This document shows positions 13,101-28,600 of a stretch of DNA of 64,000 nt, piece by piece. Source of the stretch: Nemertoderma westbladi (taxonomy: Eukaryota > Xenacoelomorpha > Nemertodermatida > Nemertodermatidae). The DNA lies in NCBI GenBank assembly GCA_032718475.1, contig JAUCBJ010009057.1:86436-150435 (forward strand). The letters run 5' to 3'. A program made the translations under genes and the position numbers. The notes under the pieces are model-generated. The model was not told the DNA's origin, searched no databases, and saw nothing but the letters and a program-made list of their open reading frames with translations. How positions within the stretch are numbered: position 1 is the first letter of the stretch; each line of letters opens with the position of its first letter.

Positions 13101-16100
13101 TGTAAGTACCGCAAGTATTGGTGTATCATGTAAGTACCGCAAGTATTGGTGTACCATGTAAGTACCGCAAGTATTGGTGTATCATGTAAGTACCGCAAGT
13201 ATTGCTGTACCATGTAAGTACCTCAAGTATTGGTGTATCATGTAAGTACCTCAAGTATTGGTGTATCATGTAAGTACCTCAAGTATTGGTGTATCATGTA
13301 AGTACCGCAAGTATTGCTGTACCATGTAAGTACCTCAAGTATTGGTGTATCATGTAAGTACCTCAATTATTGGTGTATCATGTAAGTACCTCAAGTATTG
13401 GTGTATCATGTATGTACCGCAAGTATTGATGTATCATGTAAGTACTGCAAGTATTGGTGTACCATGTAAGTACCGCAAGTATTGGTGTACCATGTAAGTA
13501 CCGCAAGTATTGGTGTACCATGTAAGTACCGCAAGTATTGGTGTACCATGTAAGTACCGCAAGTATTGGTGTATCATGTAAGTACCGCAAGTATTGGTGT
13601 ACCATGTAAGTACCTCAAGTATTGGTGTATCATGTAAGTACCTCAAGTATTGGTGTATCATGTAAGTACCTCAAGTATTGGTGTATCATGTATGTACCGC
13701 AAGTATTGATGTATCATGTAAGTACTGCAAGTATTGGTGTACCATGTAAGTACCTCAAGTATTGGTGTATCATGTATGTACGGCAAGTATTGGTGTACCA
13801 TGTAAGTACCGCAAGTATTGGTGTACCATGTAAGTACTGCAAGTATTGGTGTACCATGTAAGTACTGCAAGTATTGGTGTACCATGTAAGTACCTCAAGT
13901 ATTGGTGTATCATGTAAGTACCGCAAGTATTGGTGTACCATGTAAGTACCTCAAGTATTGGTGTATCATGTAAGTACCGCAAGTATTGGTGTACCATGTA
14001 AGTACCGCAAGTATTGGTGTATCATGTAAGTACCGCAAGTATTGGTGTATCATGTAAGTACCGCAAGTATTGGTATACCATGTAAGTACCGCAAGTATTG
14101 GTGTACCATGTAAGTACCGCAAGTATTGGTGTACCATGTAAGTACCGCAAGTATTGGTGTATCATGTAAGTACCGCAAGTATTGGTGTATCATGTAAGTA
14201 CCGCAAGTATTGGTGTATCATGTAAGTACCGCAAGTATTGGTGTACCATGTAAGTACCGCAAGTATTGGTGTACCATGTAAGTACCGCAAGTATTGGTGT
14301 ATCATGTAAGTACCGCAAGTATTGGTGTACCATGTAAGTACCGCAAGTATTGGTGTACCATGTAAGTACCGCAAGTATTGGTGTATCATGTAAGTACCGC
14401 AAGTATTGCTGTACCATGTAAGTACCTCAAGTATTGGTGTATCATGTAAGTACCTCAAGTATTGGTGTATCATGTAAGTACCTCAAGTATTGGTGTATCA
14501 TGTAAGTACCGCAAGTATTGCTGTACCATGTAAGTACCTCAAGTATTGGTGTATCATGTAAGTACCTCAATTATTGGTGTATCATGTAAGTACCTCAAGT
14601 ATTGGTGTATCATGTATGTACCGCAAGTATTGATGTATCATGTAAGTACTGCAAGTATTGGTGTACCATGTAAGTACCGCAAGTATTGGTGTACCATGTA
14701 AGTACCGCAAGTATTGGTGTACCATGTAAGTACCGCAAGTATTGGTGTACCATGTAAGTACCGCAAGTATTGGTGTATCATGTAAGTACCGCAAGTATTG
14801 GTGTACCATGTAAGTACCGCAAGTATTGGTGTACCATGTAAGTACCGCAAGTATTGGTGTATCATGTAAGTACCGCAAGTATTGGTGTACCATGTAAGTA
14901 CCGCAAGTATTGGTGTACCATGTAAGTACCGCAAGTATTGGTGTATCATGTAAGTACCGCAAGTATTGGTGTACCATGTAAGTACCGCAAGTATTGGTGT
15001 ACCATGTAAGTACCTCAAGTATTGTGTATCATGTAAGTACCTCAAGTATTGGTGTATCATGTAAGTACCTCAAGTATTGGTGTATCATGTAAGTACCTCA
15101 AGTATTGGTGTATCATGTATGTACCGCAAGTATTGATGTATCATGTAAGTACTGCAAGTATTGGTGTACCATGTAAGTACCTCAAGTATTGGTGTATCAT
15201 GTATGTACGGCAAGTATTGGTGTACCATGTAAGTACCGCAAGTATTGGTGTACCATGTAAGTACTGCAAGTATTGGTGTACCATGTAAGTACTGCAAGTA
15301 TTGGTGTACCATGTAAGTACCTCAAGTATTGGTGTATCATGTAAGTACCGCAAGTATTGGTGTACCATGTAAGTACCTCAAGTATTGGTGTATCATGTAA
15401 GTACCGCAAGTATTGGTGTACCATGTAAGTACCGCAAGTATTGGTGTATCATGTAAGTACCGCAAGTATTGGTGTATCATGTAAGTACCGCAAGTATTGG
15501 TATACCATGTAAGTACCGCAAGTATTGGTGTACCATGTAAGTACCGCAAGTATTGGTGTACCATGTAAGTACCGCAAGTATTGGTGTATCATGTAAGTAC
15601 CGCAAGTATTGGTGTATCATGTAAGTACCGCAAGTATTGGTGTATCATGTAAGTACCGCAAGTATTGGTGTACCATGTAAGTACCGCAAGTATTGGTGTA
15701 CCATGTAAGTACCGCAAGTATTGGTGTATCATGTAAGTACCGCAAGTATTGGTGTACCATGTAAGTACCGCAAGTATTGGTGTACCATGTAAGTACCGCA
15801 AGTATTGGTGTATCATGTAAGTACCGCAAGTATTGGTGTATCATGTAAGTACCGCAAGTATTGGTGTACCATGTAAGTACCGCAAGTATTGGTGTACCAT
15901 GTAAGTACCTCAAGTATTGGTGTACCATGTAAGTACCGCAAGTGAGTACCTCAAGTATTGGTGTATCATGTAAGTACCGCAAGTATTGTTGTACCATGTA
16001 AGTACCGCAAGTGAGTACATCAAGTATTGGTGTACCATGTAAGTACCGCAAGTGAGTACATCAAGTATTGGTGTACCATGTAATTACCGCAAGTATTGGT

Positions 16101-19100
16101 GTACCATGTAAGTACCGCAACTATTGGTGTACCATGTAAGTACCGCAAGTGAGTACATCAAGTATTGGTGTACCATGTAAGTACCGCAAGTATTGGTGTA
16201 CCATGTAAGTACCGCAAGTATTGGTGTTCCATGTAAGTACCGCAAGTATTGGTGTACCATGTAAGTACCGCAAGTGAGTACATCAAGTATTGGTGTACCA
16301 TGTAAGTATCGCAAGTATTGGTGTATCATGTAAGTACCGCAAGTATTGGTGTATCATGTAAGTACCGCAAGTGAGTACATCAAGTATTGGTGTACCATGT
16401 AAGTACCGCAAGTATTGGTGTATCATGTAAGTACCGCAAGTATTGGTGTACCATGTAAGTACCGCAAGTGAGTACATCAAGTATTGGTGTACCATGTAAG
16501 TACCGCAAGTATTTGTGTATCATGTAAGTACCGCAAGTATTGGTGTATCATGTAAGTACCGCAAGTGAGTACATCAAGTATTGGTGTACCATGTAAGTAC
16601 CGCAAGTATTGGTGTACCATGTAAGTACCGCAACTATTGGTGTATCATGTAAGTACCGCAAGTATTGGTGTACCATGTAAGTACCGCAAGTATTGGTGTA
16701 TCATTTAAGTACCGCAAGTATTGGTGTACCATGTAAGTACCGCAAGTGAGTACATCAAGTATTGGTGTACCATGTAAGTACCGCAAGTATTGGTGTATCA
16801 TGTATGTACGGCAAGTATTGGTGTACCATGTAAGTACCGCAAGTATTGGTGTATCATGTAAGTACCGCAAGTATTGGTGTACCATGTAAGTACCGCAAGT
16901 GAGTACATCAAGTATTGGTGTACCATGTAAGTACCGCAAGTATTGGTGTATCATGTAAGTACCGCAAGTATTGGTGTATCATTTAAGTACCGCAAGTGAG
17001 TACATCAAGTATTGGTGTACCATGTAAGTACCGCAAGTATTGGTGTACCATGTAAGTACCGCAACTATTGGTGTATCATGTAAGCACCGCAAGTATTGGT
17101 GTACCATGTAAGTACCGCAAGTGAGTACATCAAGTATTGGTGTACCATGTAAGTACCGCAAGTATTGGTGTATCATGTAAGTACCGCAAGTATTGGTGTA
17201 TCATGTAAGTACCGCAAGTATTGGTGTATCATGTAAGTACCGCAAGTATTGGTGTACCATGTAAGTACCGCAAGTGAGTACATCAAGTATTGGTGTACCA
17301 TGTAAGTACCGCAAGTATTGGTGTATCATGTAAGTACCGCAAGTATTGGTGTATCATGTAAGTACCGCAAGTATTGGTGTATCATGTAAGTACCGCAAGT
17401 ATTGGTGTATCATGTAAGTACCGCAAGTATTGGTGTACCATGTAAGTACCTCAAGTATTGGTTTATCATGTAAGTACCGCAAGTATTGGTGTATCATGTA
17501 AGTACCGCAAGTATTGGTGTACCATGTAAGTACCGCAAGTATTGGTGTATCATGTAAGTACCGCAAGTATTGGTGTATCATGTAAGTACCGCAAGTATTG
17601 GTGTATCATGTAAGTACCGCAAGTATTGGTGTACCATGTAAGTACCGCAAGTGAGTACATCAAGTATTGGTGTACCATGTAAGTACCGCAAGTATTGGTG
17701 TATCATGTAAGTACCGCAAGTATTGGTGTATCATGTAAGTACCGCAAGTATTGGTGTATCATGTAAGTACCGCAAGTATTGGTGTATCATGTAAGTACCG
17801 CAAGTATTGGTGTATCATGTAAGTACCGCAAGTATTGGTGTATCATGTAAGTACCGCAAGTATTGGTGTACCATGTAAGTACCTCAAGTATTGGTGTATC
17901 ATGTAAGTACCGCAAGTATTGGTGTATCATGTAAGTACCGCAAGTATTGGTGTATCATGTAAGTACCGCAAGTGAGTACATCAAGTATTGGTGTACCATG
18001 TAAGTACCGCAAGTATTGGTGTACCATGTAAGTACCGCAAGTGAGTACATCAAGTATTGGTGTACCATGTAAGTATCGCAAGTATTGGTGTATCATGTAA
18101 GTACCGCAAGTATTGGTGTATCATGTAAGTACCGCAAGTGAGTACATCAAGTATTGGTGTACCATGTAAGTACCGCAAGTATTGGTGTATCATGTAAGTA
18201 CCGCAAGTATTGGTGTACCATGTAAGTACCGCAAGTGAGTACATCAAGTATTGGTGTACCATGTAAGTACCGCAAGTATTGGTGTATCATGTAAGTACCG
18301 CAAGTATTGGTGTATCATGTAAGTACCGCAAGTGAGTACATCAAGTATTGGTGTACCATGTAAGTACCGCAAGTATTGGTGTACCATGTAAGTACCGCAA
18401 CTATTGGTGTATCATGTAAGTACCGCAAGTATTGGTGTACCATGTAAGTACCGCAAGTATTGGTGTATCATTTAAGTACCGCAAGTATTGGTGTACCATG
18501 TAAGTACCGCAAGTGAGTACATCAAGTATTGGTGTACCATGTAAGTACCGCAAGTATTGGTGTATCATGTATGTACGGCAAGTATTGGTGTACCATGTAA
18601 GTACCGCAAGTATTGGTGTATCATGTAAGTACCGCAAGTATTGGTGTACCATGTAAGTACCTCAAGTATTGGTGTATCATGTAAGTACCTCAAGTATTGG
18701 TGTACCATGTAAGTACCTCAAGTATTGGTGTATCATGTATGTACGGCAAGTATTGGTGTACCATGTAAGTACCTCAAGTATTGGTGTACCATGTAAGTAC
18801 CGCAAGTATTGGTGTATCATGTAAGTACCGCAAGTATTGGTGTACCATGTAAGTACCGCAAGTATTGGTGTATCATGTAAGTACCGCAAGTATTGCTGTA
18901 CCATGTAAGTACCTCAAGTATTGGTGTATCATGTAAGTACCTCAAGTATTGGTGTATCATGTAAGTACCTCAAGTATTGGTGTATCATGTAAGTACCGCA
19001 AGTATTGCTGTACCATGTAAGTACCTCAAGTATTGGTGTATCATGTAAGTACCTCAATTATTGGTGTATCATGTAAGTACCTCAAGTATTGGTGTATCAT

Positions 19101-19595
19101 GTATGTACCGCAAGTATTGATGTATCATGTAAGTACTGCAAGTATTGGTGTACCATGTAAGTACCGCAAGTATTGTTGTACCATGTAAGTACCGCAAGTG
19201 AGTACATCAAGTATTGGTGTACCATGTAAGTACCGCAAGTGAGTACATCAAGTATTGGTGTACCATGTAATTACCGCAAGTATTGGTGTACCATGTAAGT
19301 ACCGCAACTATTGGTGTACCATGTAAGTACCGCAAGTGAGTACATCAAGTATTGGTGTACCATGTAAGTACCGCAAGTATTGGTGTACCATGTAAGTACC
19401 GCAAGTATTGGTGTTCCATGTAAGTACCGCAAGTATTGGTGTACCATGTAAGTACCGCAAGTGAGTACATCAAGTATTGGTGTACCATGTAAGTATCGCA
19501 AGTATTGGTGTATCATGTAAGTACCGCAAGTATTGGTGTATCATGTAAGTACCGCAAGTGAGTACATCAAGTATTGGTGTACCATGTAAGTACCG

Positions 19596-22500
19596 CAAGT
19601 ATTGGTGTATCATGTAAGTACCGCAAGTATTGGTGTACCATGTAAGTACCGCAAGTGAGTACATCAAGTATTGGTGTACCATGTAAGTACCGCAAGTATT
19701 TGTGTATCATGTAAGTACCGCAAGTATTGGTGTATCATGTAAGTACCGCAAGTGAGTACATCAAGTATTGGTGTACCATGTAAGTACCGCAAGTATTGGT
19801 GTACCATGTAAGTACCGCAACTATTGGTGTATCATGTAAGTACCGCAAGTATTGGTGTACCATGTAAGTACCGCAAGTATTGGTGTATCATTTAAGTACC
19901 GCAAGTATTGGTGTACCATGTAAGTACCGCAAGTGAGTACATCAAGTATTGGTGTACCATGTAAGTACCGCAAGTATTGGTGTATCATGTATGTACGGCA
20001 AGTATTGGTGTACCATGTAAGTACCGCAAGTATTGGTGTATCATGTAAGTACCGCAAGTATTGGTGTACCATGTAAGTACCGCAAGTGAGTACATCAAGT
20101 ATTGGTGTACCATGTAAGTACCGCAAGTATTGGTGTATCATGTAAGTACCGCAAGTATTGGTGTATCATTTAAGTACCGCAAGTGAGTACATCAAGTATT
20201 GGTGTACCATGTAAGTACCGCAAGTATTGGTGTACCATGTAAGTACCGCAACTATTGGTGTATCATGTAAGTACCGCAAGTATTGGTGTACCATGTAAGT
20301 ACCGCAAGTGAGTACATCAAGTATTGGTGTACCATGTAAGTACCGCAAGTATTGGTGTATCATGTAAGTACCGCAAGTATTGGTGTATCATGTAAGTACC
20401 GCAAGTATTGGTGTATCATGTAAGTACCGCAAGTATTGGTGTACCATGTAAGTACCGCAAGTGAGTACATCAAGTATTGGTGTACCATGTAAGTACCGCA
20501 AGTATTGGTGTATCATGTAAGTACCGCAAGTATTGGTGTATCATGTAAGTACCGCAAGTATTGGTGTATCATGTAAGTACCGCAAGTATTGGTGTATCAT
20601 GTAAGTACCGCAAGTATTGGTGTACCATGTAAGTACCTCAAGTATTGGTTTATCATGTAAGTACCGCAAGTATTGGTGTATCATGTAAGTACCGCAAGTA
20701 TTGGTGTACCATGTAAGTACCGCAAGTATTGGTGTATCATGTAAGTACCGCAAGTATTGGTGTATCATGTAAGTACCGCAAGTATTGGTGTATCATGTAA
20801 GTACCGCAAGTATTGGTGTACCATGTAAGTACCGCAAGTGAGTACATCAAGTATTGGTGTACCATGTAAGTACCGCAAGTATTGGTGTATCATGTAAGTA
20901 CCGCAAGTATTGGTGTATCATGTAAGTACCGCAAGTATTGGTGTATCATGTAAGTACCGCAAGTATTGGTGTATCATGTAAGTACCGCAAGTATTGGTGT
21001 ATCATGTAAGTACCGCAAGTATTGGTGTATCATGTAAGTACCGCAAGTATTGGTGTACCATGTAAGTACCTCAAGTATTGGTGTATCATGTAAGTACCGC
21101 AAGTATTGGTGTATCATGTAAGTACCGCAAGTATTGGTGTATCATGTAAGTACCGCAAGTGAGTACATCAAGTATTGGTGTACCATGTAAGTACCGCAAG
21201 TATTGGTGTACCATGTAAGTACCGCAAGTGAGTACATCAAGTATTGGTGTACCATGTAAGTATCGCAAGTATTGGTGTATCATGTAAGTACCGCAAGTAT
21301 TGGTGTATCATGTAAGTACCGCAAGTGAGTACATCAAGTATTGGTGTACCATGTAAGTACCGCAAGTATTGGTGTATCATGTAAGTACCGCAAGTATTGG
21401 TGTACCATGTAAGTACCGCAAGTGAGTACATCAAGTATTGGTGTACCATGTAAGTACCGCAAGTATTGGTGTATCATGTAAGTACCGCAAGTATTGGTGT
21501 ATCATGTAAGTACCGCAAGTGAGTACATCAAGTATTGGTGTACCATGTAAGTACCGCAAGTATTGGTGTACCATGTAAGTACCGCAACTATTGGTGTATC
21601 ATGTAAGTACCGCAAGTATTGGTGTACCATGTAAGTACCGCAAGTATTGGTGTATCATTTAAGTACCGCAAGTATTGGTGTACCATGTAAGTACCTCAAG
21701 TATTGGTGTATCATGTAAGTACCTCAAGTATTGGTGTACCATGTAAGTACCTCAAGTATTGGTGTATCATGTATGTACGGCAAGTATTGGTGTACCATGT
21801 AAGTACCGCAAGTGAGTACATCAAGTATTGGTGTACCATGTAAGTACCGCAAGTATTGGTGTATCATGTATGTACGGCAAGTATTGGTGTACCATGTAAG
21901 TACCGCAAGTATTGGTGTATCATGTAAGTACCGCAAGTATTGGTGTACCATGTAAGTACCTCAAGTATTGGTGTATCATGTAAGTACCTCAAGTATTGGT
22001 GTACCATGTAAGTACCTCAAGTATTGGTGTATCATGTATGTACGGCAAGTATTGGTGTACCATGTAAGTACCTCAAGTATTGGTGTACCATGTAAGTACC
22101 GCAAGTATTGGTGTATCATGTAAGTACCGCAAGTATTGGTGTACCATGTAAGTACCGCAAGTATTGGTGTATCATGTAAGTACCGCAAGTATTGCTGTAC
22201 CATGTAAGTACCTCAAGTATTGGTGTATCATGTAAGTACCTCAAGTATTGGTGTATCATGTAAGTACCTCAAGTATTGGTGTATCATGTAAGTACCGCAA
22301 GTATTGCTGTACCATGTAAGTACCTCAAGTATTGGTGTATCATGTAAGTACCTCAATTATTGGTGTATCATGTAAGTACCTCAAGTATTGGTGTATCATG
22401 TATGTACCGCAAGTATTGATGTATCATGTAAGTACTGCAAGTATTGGTGTACCATGTAAGTACCGCAAGTATTGGTGTACCATGTAAGTACCGCAAGTAT

Positions 22501-25500
22501 TGGTGTACCATGTAAGTACCGCAAGTATTGGTGTACCATGTAAGTACCGCAAGTATTGGTGTATCATGTAAGTACCGCAAGTATTGGTGTACCATGTAAG
22601 TACCTCAAGTATTGGTGTATCATGTAAGTACCGCAAGTATTGGTGTACCATGTAAGTACCGCAAGTGAGTACATCAAGTATTGGTGTACCATGTAAGTAC
22701 CGCAAGTATTTGTGTATCATGTAAGTACCGCAAGTATTGGTGTATCATGTAAGTACCGCAAGTGAGTACATCAAGTATTGGTGTACCATGTAAGTACCGC
22801 AAGTATTGGTGTACCATGTAAGTACCGCAACTATTGGTGTATCATGTAAGTACCGCAAGTATTGGTGTACCATGTAAGTACCGCAAGTATTGGTGTATCA
22901 TTTAAGTACCGCAAGTATTGGTGTACCATGTAAGTACCGCAAGTGAGTACATCAAGTATTGGTGTACCATGTAAGTACCGCAAGTATTGGTGTATCATGT
23001 ATGTACGGCAAGTATTGGTGTACCATGTAAGTACCGCAAGTATTGGTGTATCATGTAAGTACCGCAAGTATTGGTGTACCATGTAAGTACCGCAAGTGAG
23101 TACATCAAGTATTGGTGTACCATGTAAGTACCGCAAGTATTGGTGTATCATGTAAGTACCGCAAGTATTGGTGTATCATTTAAGTACCGCAAGTGAGTAC
23201 ATCAAGTATTGGTGTACCATGTAAGTACCGCAAGTATTGGTGTACCATGTAAGTACCGCAACTATTGGTGTATCATGTAAGTACCGCAAGTATTGGTGTA
23301 CCATGTAAGTACCGCAAGTGAGTACATCAAGTATTGGTGTACCATGTAAGTACCGCAAGTATTGGTGTATCATGTAAGTACCGCAAGTATTGGTGTATCA
23401 TGTAAGTACCGCAAGTATTGGTGTATCATGTAAGTACCGCAAGTATTGGTGTACCATGTAAGTACCGCAAGTGAGTACATCAAGTATTGGTGTACCATGT
23501 AAGTACCGCAAGTATTGGTGTATCATGTAAGTACCGCAAGTATTGGTGTATCATGTAAGTACCGCAAGTATTGGTGTATCATGTAAGTACCGCAAGTATT
23601 GGTGTATCATGTAAGTACCGCAAGTATTGGTGTACCATGTAAGTACCTCAAGTATTGGTTTATCATGTAAGTACCGCAAGTATTGGTGTATCATGTAAGT
23701 ACCGCAAGTATTGGTGTACCATGTAAGTACCGCAAGTATTGGTGTATCATGTAAGTACCGCAAGTATTGGTGTATCATGTAAGTACCGCAAGTATTGGTG
23801 TATCATGTAAGTACCGCAAGTATTGGTGTACCATGTAAGTACCGCAAGTGAGTACATCAAGTATTGGTGTACCATGTAAGTACCGCAAGTATTGGTGTAT
23901 CATGTAAGTACCGCAAGTATTGGTGTATCATGTAAGTACCGCAAGTATTGGTGTATCATGTAAGTACCGCAAGTATTGGTGTATCATGTAAGTACCGCAA
24001 GTATTGGTGTATCATGTAAGTACCGCAAGTATTGGTGTATCATGTAAGTACCGCAAGTATTGGTGTACCATGTAAGTACCTCAAGTATTGGTGTATCATG
24101 TAAGTACCGCAAGTATTGGTGTATCATGTAAGTACCGCAAGTATTGGTGTATCATGTAAGTACCGCAAGTGAGTACATCAAGTATTGGTGTACCATGTAA
24201 GTACCGCAAGTATTGGTGTACCATGTAAGTACCGCAAGTGAGTACATCAAGTATTGGTGTACCATGTAAGTATCGCAAGTATTGGTGTATCATGTAAGTA
24301 CCGCAAGTATTGGTGTATCATGTAAGTACCGCAAGTGAGTACATCAAGTATTGGTGTACCATGTAAGTACCGCAAGTATTGGTGTATCATGTAAGTACCG
24401 CAAGTATTGGTGTACCATGTAAGTACCGCAAGTGAGTACATCAAGTATTGGTGTACCATGTAAGTACCGCAAGTATTGGTGTATCATGTAAGTACCGCAA
24501 GTATTGGTGTATCATGTAAGTACCGCAAGTGAGTACATCAAGTATTGGTGTACCATGTAAGTACCGCAAGTATTGGTGTACCATGTAAGTACCGCAACTA
24601 TTGGTGTATCATGTAAGTACCGCAAGTATTGGTGTACCATGTAAGTACCGCAAGTATTGGTGTATCATTTAAGTACCGCAAGTATTGGTGTACCATGTAA
24701 GTACCTCAAGTATTGGTGTATCATGTAAGTACCTCAAGTATTGGTGTACCATGTAAGTACCTCAAGTATTGGTGTATCATGTATGTACGGCAAGTATTGG
24801 TGTACCATGTAAGTACCGCAAGTGAGTACATCAAGTATTGGTGTACCATGTAAGTACCGCAAGTATTGGTGTATCATGTATGTACGGCAAGTATTGGTGT
24901 ACCATGTAAGTACCGCAAGTATTGGTGTATCATGTAAGTACCGCAAGTATTGGTGTACCATGTAAGTACCTCAAGTATTGGTGTATCATGTAAGTACCTC
25001 AAGTATTGGTGTACCATGTAAGTACCTCAAGTATTGGTGTATCATGTATGTACGGCAAGTATTGGTGTACCATGTAAGTACCTCAAGTATTGGTGTACCA
25101 TGTAAGTACCGCAAGTATTGGTGTATCATGTAAGTACCGCAAGTATTGGTGTACCATGTAAGTACCGCAAGTATTGGTGTATCATGTAAGTACCGCAAGT
25201 ATTGCTGTACCATGTAAGTACCTCAAGTATTGGTGTATCATGTAAGTACCTCAAGTATTGGTGTATCATGTAAGTACCTCAAGTATTGGTGTATCATGTA
25301 AGTACCGCAAGTATTGCTGTACCATGTAAGTACCTCAAGTATTGGTGTATCATGTAAGTACCTCAATTATTGGTGTATCATGTAAGTACCTCAAGTATTG
25401 GTGTATCATGTATGTACCGCAAGTATTGATGTATCATGTAAGTACTGCAAGTATTGGTGTACCATGTAAGTACCGCAAGTATTGGTGTACCATGTAAGTA

Positions 25501-25615
25501 CCGCAAGTATTGGTGTACCATGTAAGTACCGCAAGTATTGGTGTACCATGTAAGTACCGCAAGTATTGGTGTATCATGTAAGTACCGCAAGTATTGGTGT
25601 ACCATGTAAGTACCT
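19596..25615. repeat. Tandem duplication of a 3010-bp block within the satellite
   Basis: The variant pattern of 19596-22605 recurs at 22606-25615 at a constant offset of 3010 bp. For example, the rare TATTTGTGTATC unit at about 19697 recurs at about 22707, and the unit series at 21976 and 22368 recur at 24986 and 25378. Both ends lie at ACCGC to ACCTC changes, as expected from unequal exchange or segmental copying. Confidence 0.75.
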
Positions 25616-28600
25616 CAAGTATTGGTGTATCATGTAAGTACCTCAAGTATTGGTGTATCATGTAAGTACCTCAAGTATTGGTGTATCATGTATGTACCGC
25701 AAGTATTGATGTATCATGTAAGTACTGCAAGTATTGGTGTACCATGTAAGTACCTCAAGTATTGGTGTATCATGTATGTACGGCAAGTATTGGTGTACCA
25801 TGTAAGTACCGCAAGTATTGGTGTACCATGTAAGTACTGCAAGTATTGGTGTACCATGTAAGTACTGCAAGTATTGGTGTACCATGTAAGTACCTCAAGT
25901 ATTGGTGTATCATGTAAGTACCGCAAGTATTGGTGTACCATGTAAGTACCTCAAGTATTGGTGTATCATGTAAGTACCGCAAGTATTGGTGTACCATGTA
26001 AGTACCGCAAGTATTGGTGTATCATGTAAGTACCGCAAGTATTGGTGTATCATGTAAGTACCGCAAGTATTGGTATACCATGTAAGTACCGCAAGTATTG
26101 GTGTACCATGTAAGTACCGCAAGTATTGGTGTACCATGTAAGTACCGCAAGTATTGGTGTATCATGTAAGTACCGCAAGTATTGGTGTATCATGTAAGTA
26201 CCGCAAGTATTGGTGTATCATGTAAGTACCGCAAGTATTGGTGTACCATGTAAGTACCGCAAGTATTGGTGTACCATGTAAGTACCGCAAGTATTGGTGT
26301 ATCATGTAAGTACCGCAAGTATTGGTGTACCATGTAAGTACCGCAAGTATTGGTGTACCATGTAAGTACCGCAAGTATTGGTGTATCATGTAAGTACCGC
26401 AAGTATTGGTGTATCATGTAAGTACCGCAAGTATTGGTGTACCATGTAAGTACCGCAAGTATTGGTGTACCATGTAAGTACCTCAAGTATTGGTGTACCA
26501 TGTAAGTACCGCAAGTGAGTACCTCAAGTATTGGTGTATCATGTAAGTACCGCAAGTATTGTTGTACCATGTAAGTACCGCAAGTGAGTACATCAAGTAT
26601 TGGTGTACCATGTAAGTACCGCAAGTGAGTACATCAAGTATTGGTGTACCATGTAATTACCGCAAGTATTGGTGTACCATGTAAGTACCGCAACTATTGG
26701 TGTACCATGTAAGTACCGCAAGTGAGTACATCAAGTATTGGTGTACCATGTAAGTACCGCAAGTATTGGTGTACCATGTAAGTACCGCAAGTATTGGTGT
26801 TCCATGTAAGTACCGCAAGTATTGGTGTACCATGTAAGTACCGCAAGTGAGTACATCAAGTATTGGTGTACCATGTAAGTATCGCAAGTATTGGTGTATC
26901 ATGTAAGTACCGCAAGTATTGGTGTATCATGTAAGTACCGCAAGTGAGTACATCAAGTATTGGTGTACCATGTAAGTACCGCAAGTATTGGTGTATCATG
27001 TAAGTACCGCAAGTATTGGTGTACCATGTAAGTACCGCAAGTGAGTACATCAAGTATTGGTGTACCATGTAAGTACCGCAAGTATTTGTGTATCATGTAA
27101 GTACCGCAAGTATTGGTGTATCATGTAAGTACCGCAAGTGAGTACATCAAGTATTGGTGTACCATGTAAGTACCGCAAGTATTGGTGTACCATGTAAGTA
27201 CCGCAACTATTGGTGTATCATGTAAGTACCGCAAGTATTGGTGTACCATGTAAGTACCGCAAGTATTGGTGTATCATTTAAGTACCGCAAGTATTGGTGT
27301 ACCATGTAAGTACCGCAAGTGAGTACATCAAGTATTGGTGTACCATGTAAGTACCGCAAGTATTGGTGTATCATGTATGTACGGCAAGTATTGGTGTACC
27401 ATGTAAGTACCGCAAGTATTGGTGTATCATGTAAGTACCGCAAGTATTGGTGTACCATGTAAGTACCGCAAGTGAGTACATCAAGTATTGGTGTACCATG
27501 TAAGTACCGCAAGTATTGGTGTATCATGTAAGTACCGCAAGTATTGGTGTATCATTTAAGTACCGCAAGTGAGTACATCAAGTATTGGTGTACCATGTAA
27601 GTACCGCAAGTATTGGTGTACCATGTAAGTACCGCAACTATTGGTGTATCATGTAAGTACCGCAAGTATTGGTGTACCATGTAAGTACCGCAAGTGAGTA
27701 CATCAAGTATTGGTGTACCATGTAAGTACCGCAAGTATTGGTGTATCATGTAAGTACCGCAAGTATTGGTGTATCATGTAAGTACCGCAAGTATTGGTGT
27801 ATCATGTAAGTACCGCAAGTATTGGTGTACCATGTAAGTACCGCAAGTGAGTACATCAAGTATTGGTGTACCATGTAAGTACCGCAAGTATTGGTGTATC
27901 ATGTAAGTACCGCAAGTATTGGTGTATCATGTAAGTACCGCAAGTATTGGTGTATCATGTAAGTACCGCAAGTATTGGTGTATCATGTAAGTACCGCAAG
28001 TATTGGTGTACCATGTAAGTACCTCAAGTATTGGTTTATCATGTAAGTACCGCAAGTATTGGTGTATCATGTAAGTACCGCAAGTATTGGTGTACCATGT
28101 AAGTACCGCAAGTATTGGTGTATCATGTAAGTACCGCAAGTATTGGTGTATCATGTAAGTACCGCAAGTATTGGTGTATCATGTAAGTACCGCAAGTATT
28201 GGTGTACCATGTAAGTACCGCAAGTGAGTACATCAAGTATTGGTGTACCATGTAAGTACCGCAAGTATTGGTGTATCATGTAAGTACCGCAAGTATTGGT
28301 GTATCATGTAAGTACCGCAAGTATTGGTGTATCATGTAAGTACCGCAAGTATTGGTGTATCATGTAAGTACCGCAAGTATTGGTGTACCATGTAAGTACC
28401 TCAAGTATTGGTTTATCATGTAAGTACCGCAAGTATTGGTGTATCATGTAAGTACCGCAAGTATTGGTGTACCATGTAAGTACCTCAAGTATTGGTGTAT
28501 CATGTAAGTACCGCAAGTATTGGTGTATCATGTAAGTACCGCAAGTATTGGTGTATCATGTAAGTACCGCAAGTGAGTACATCAAGTATTGGTGTACCAT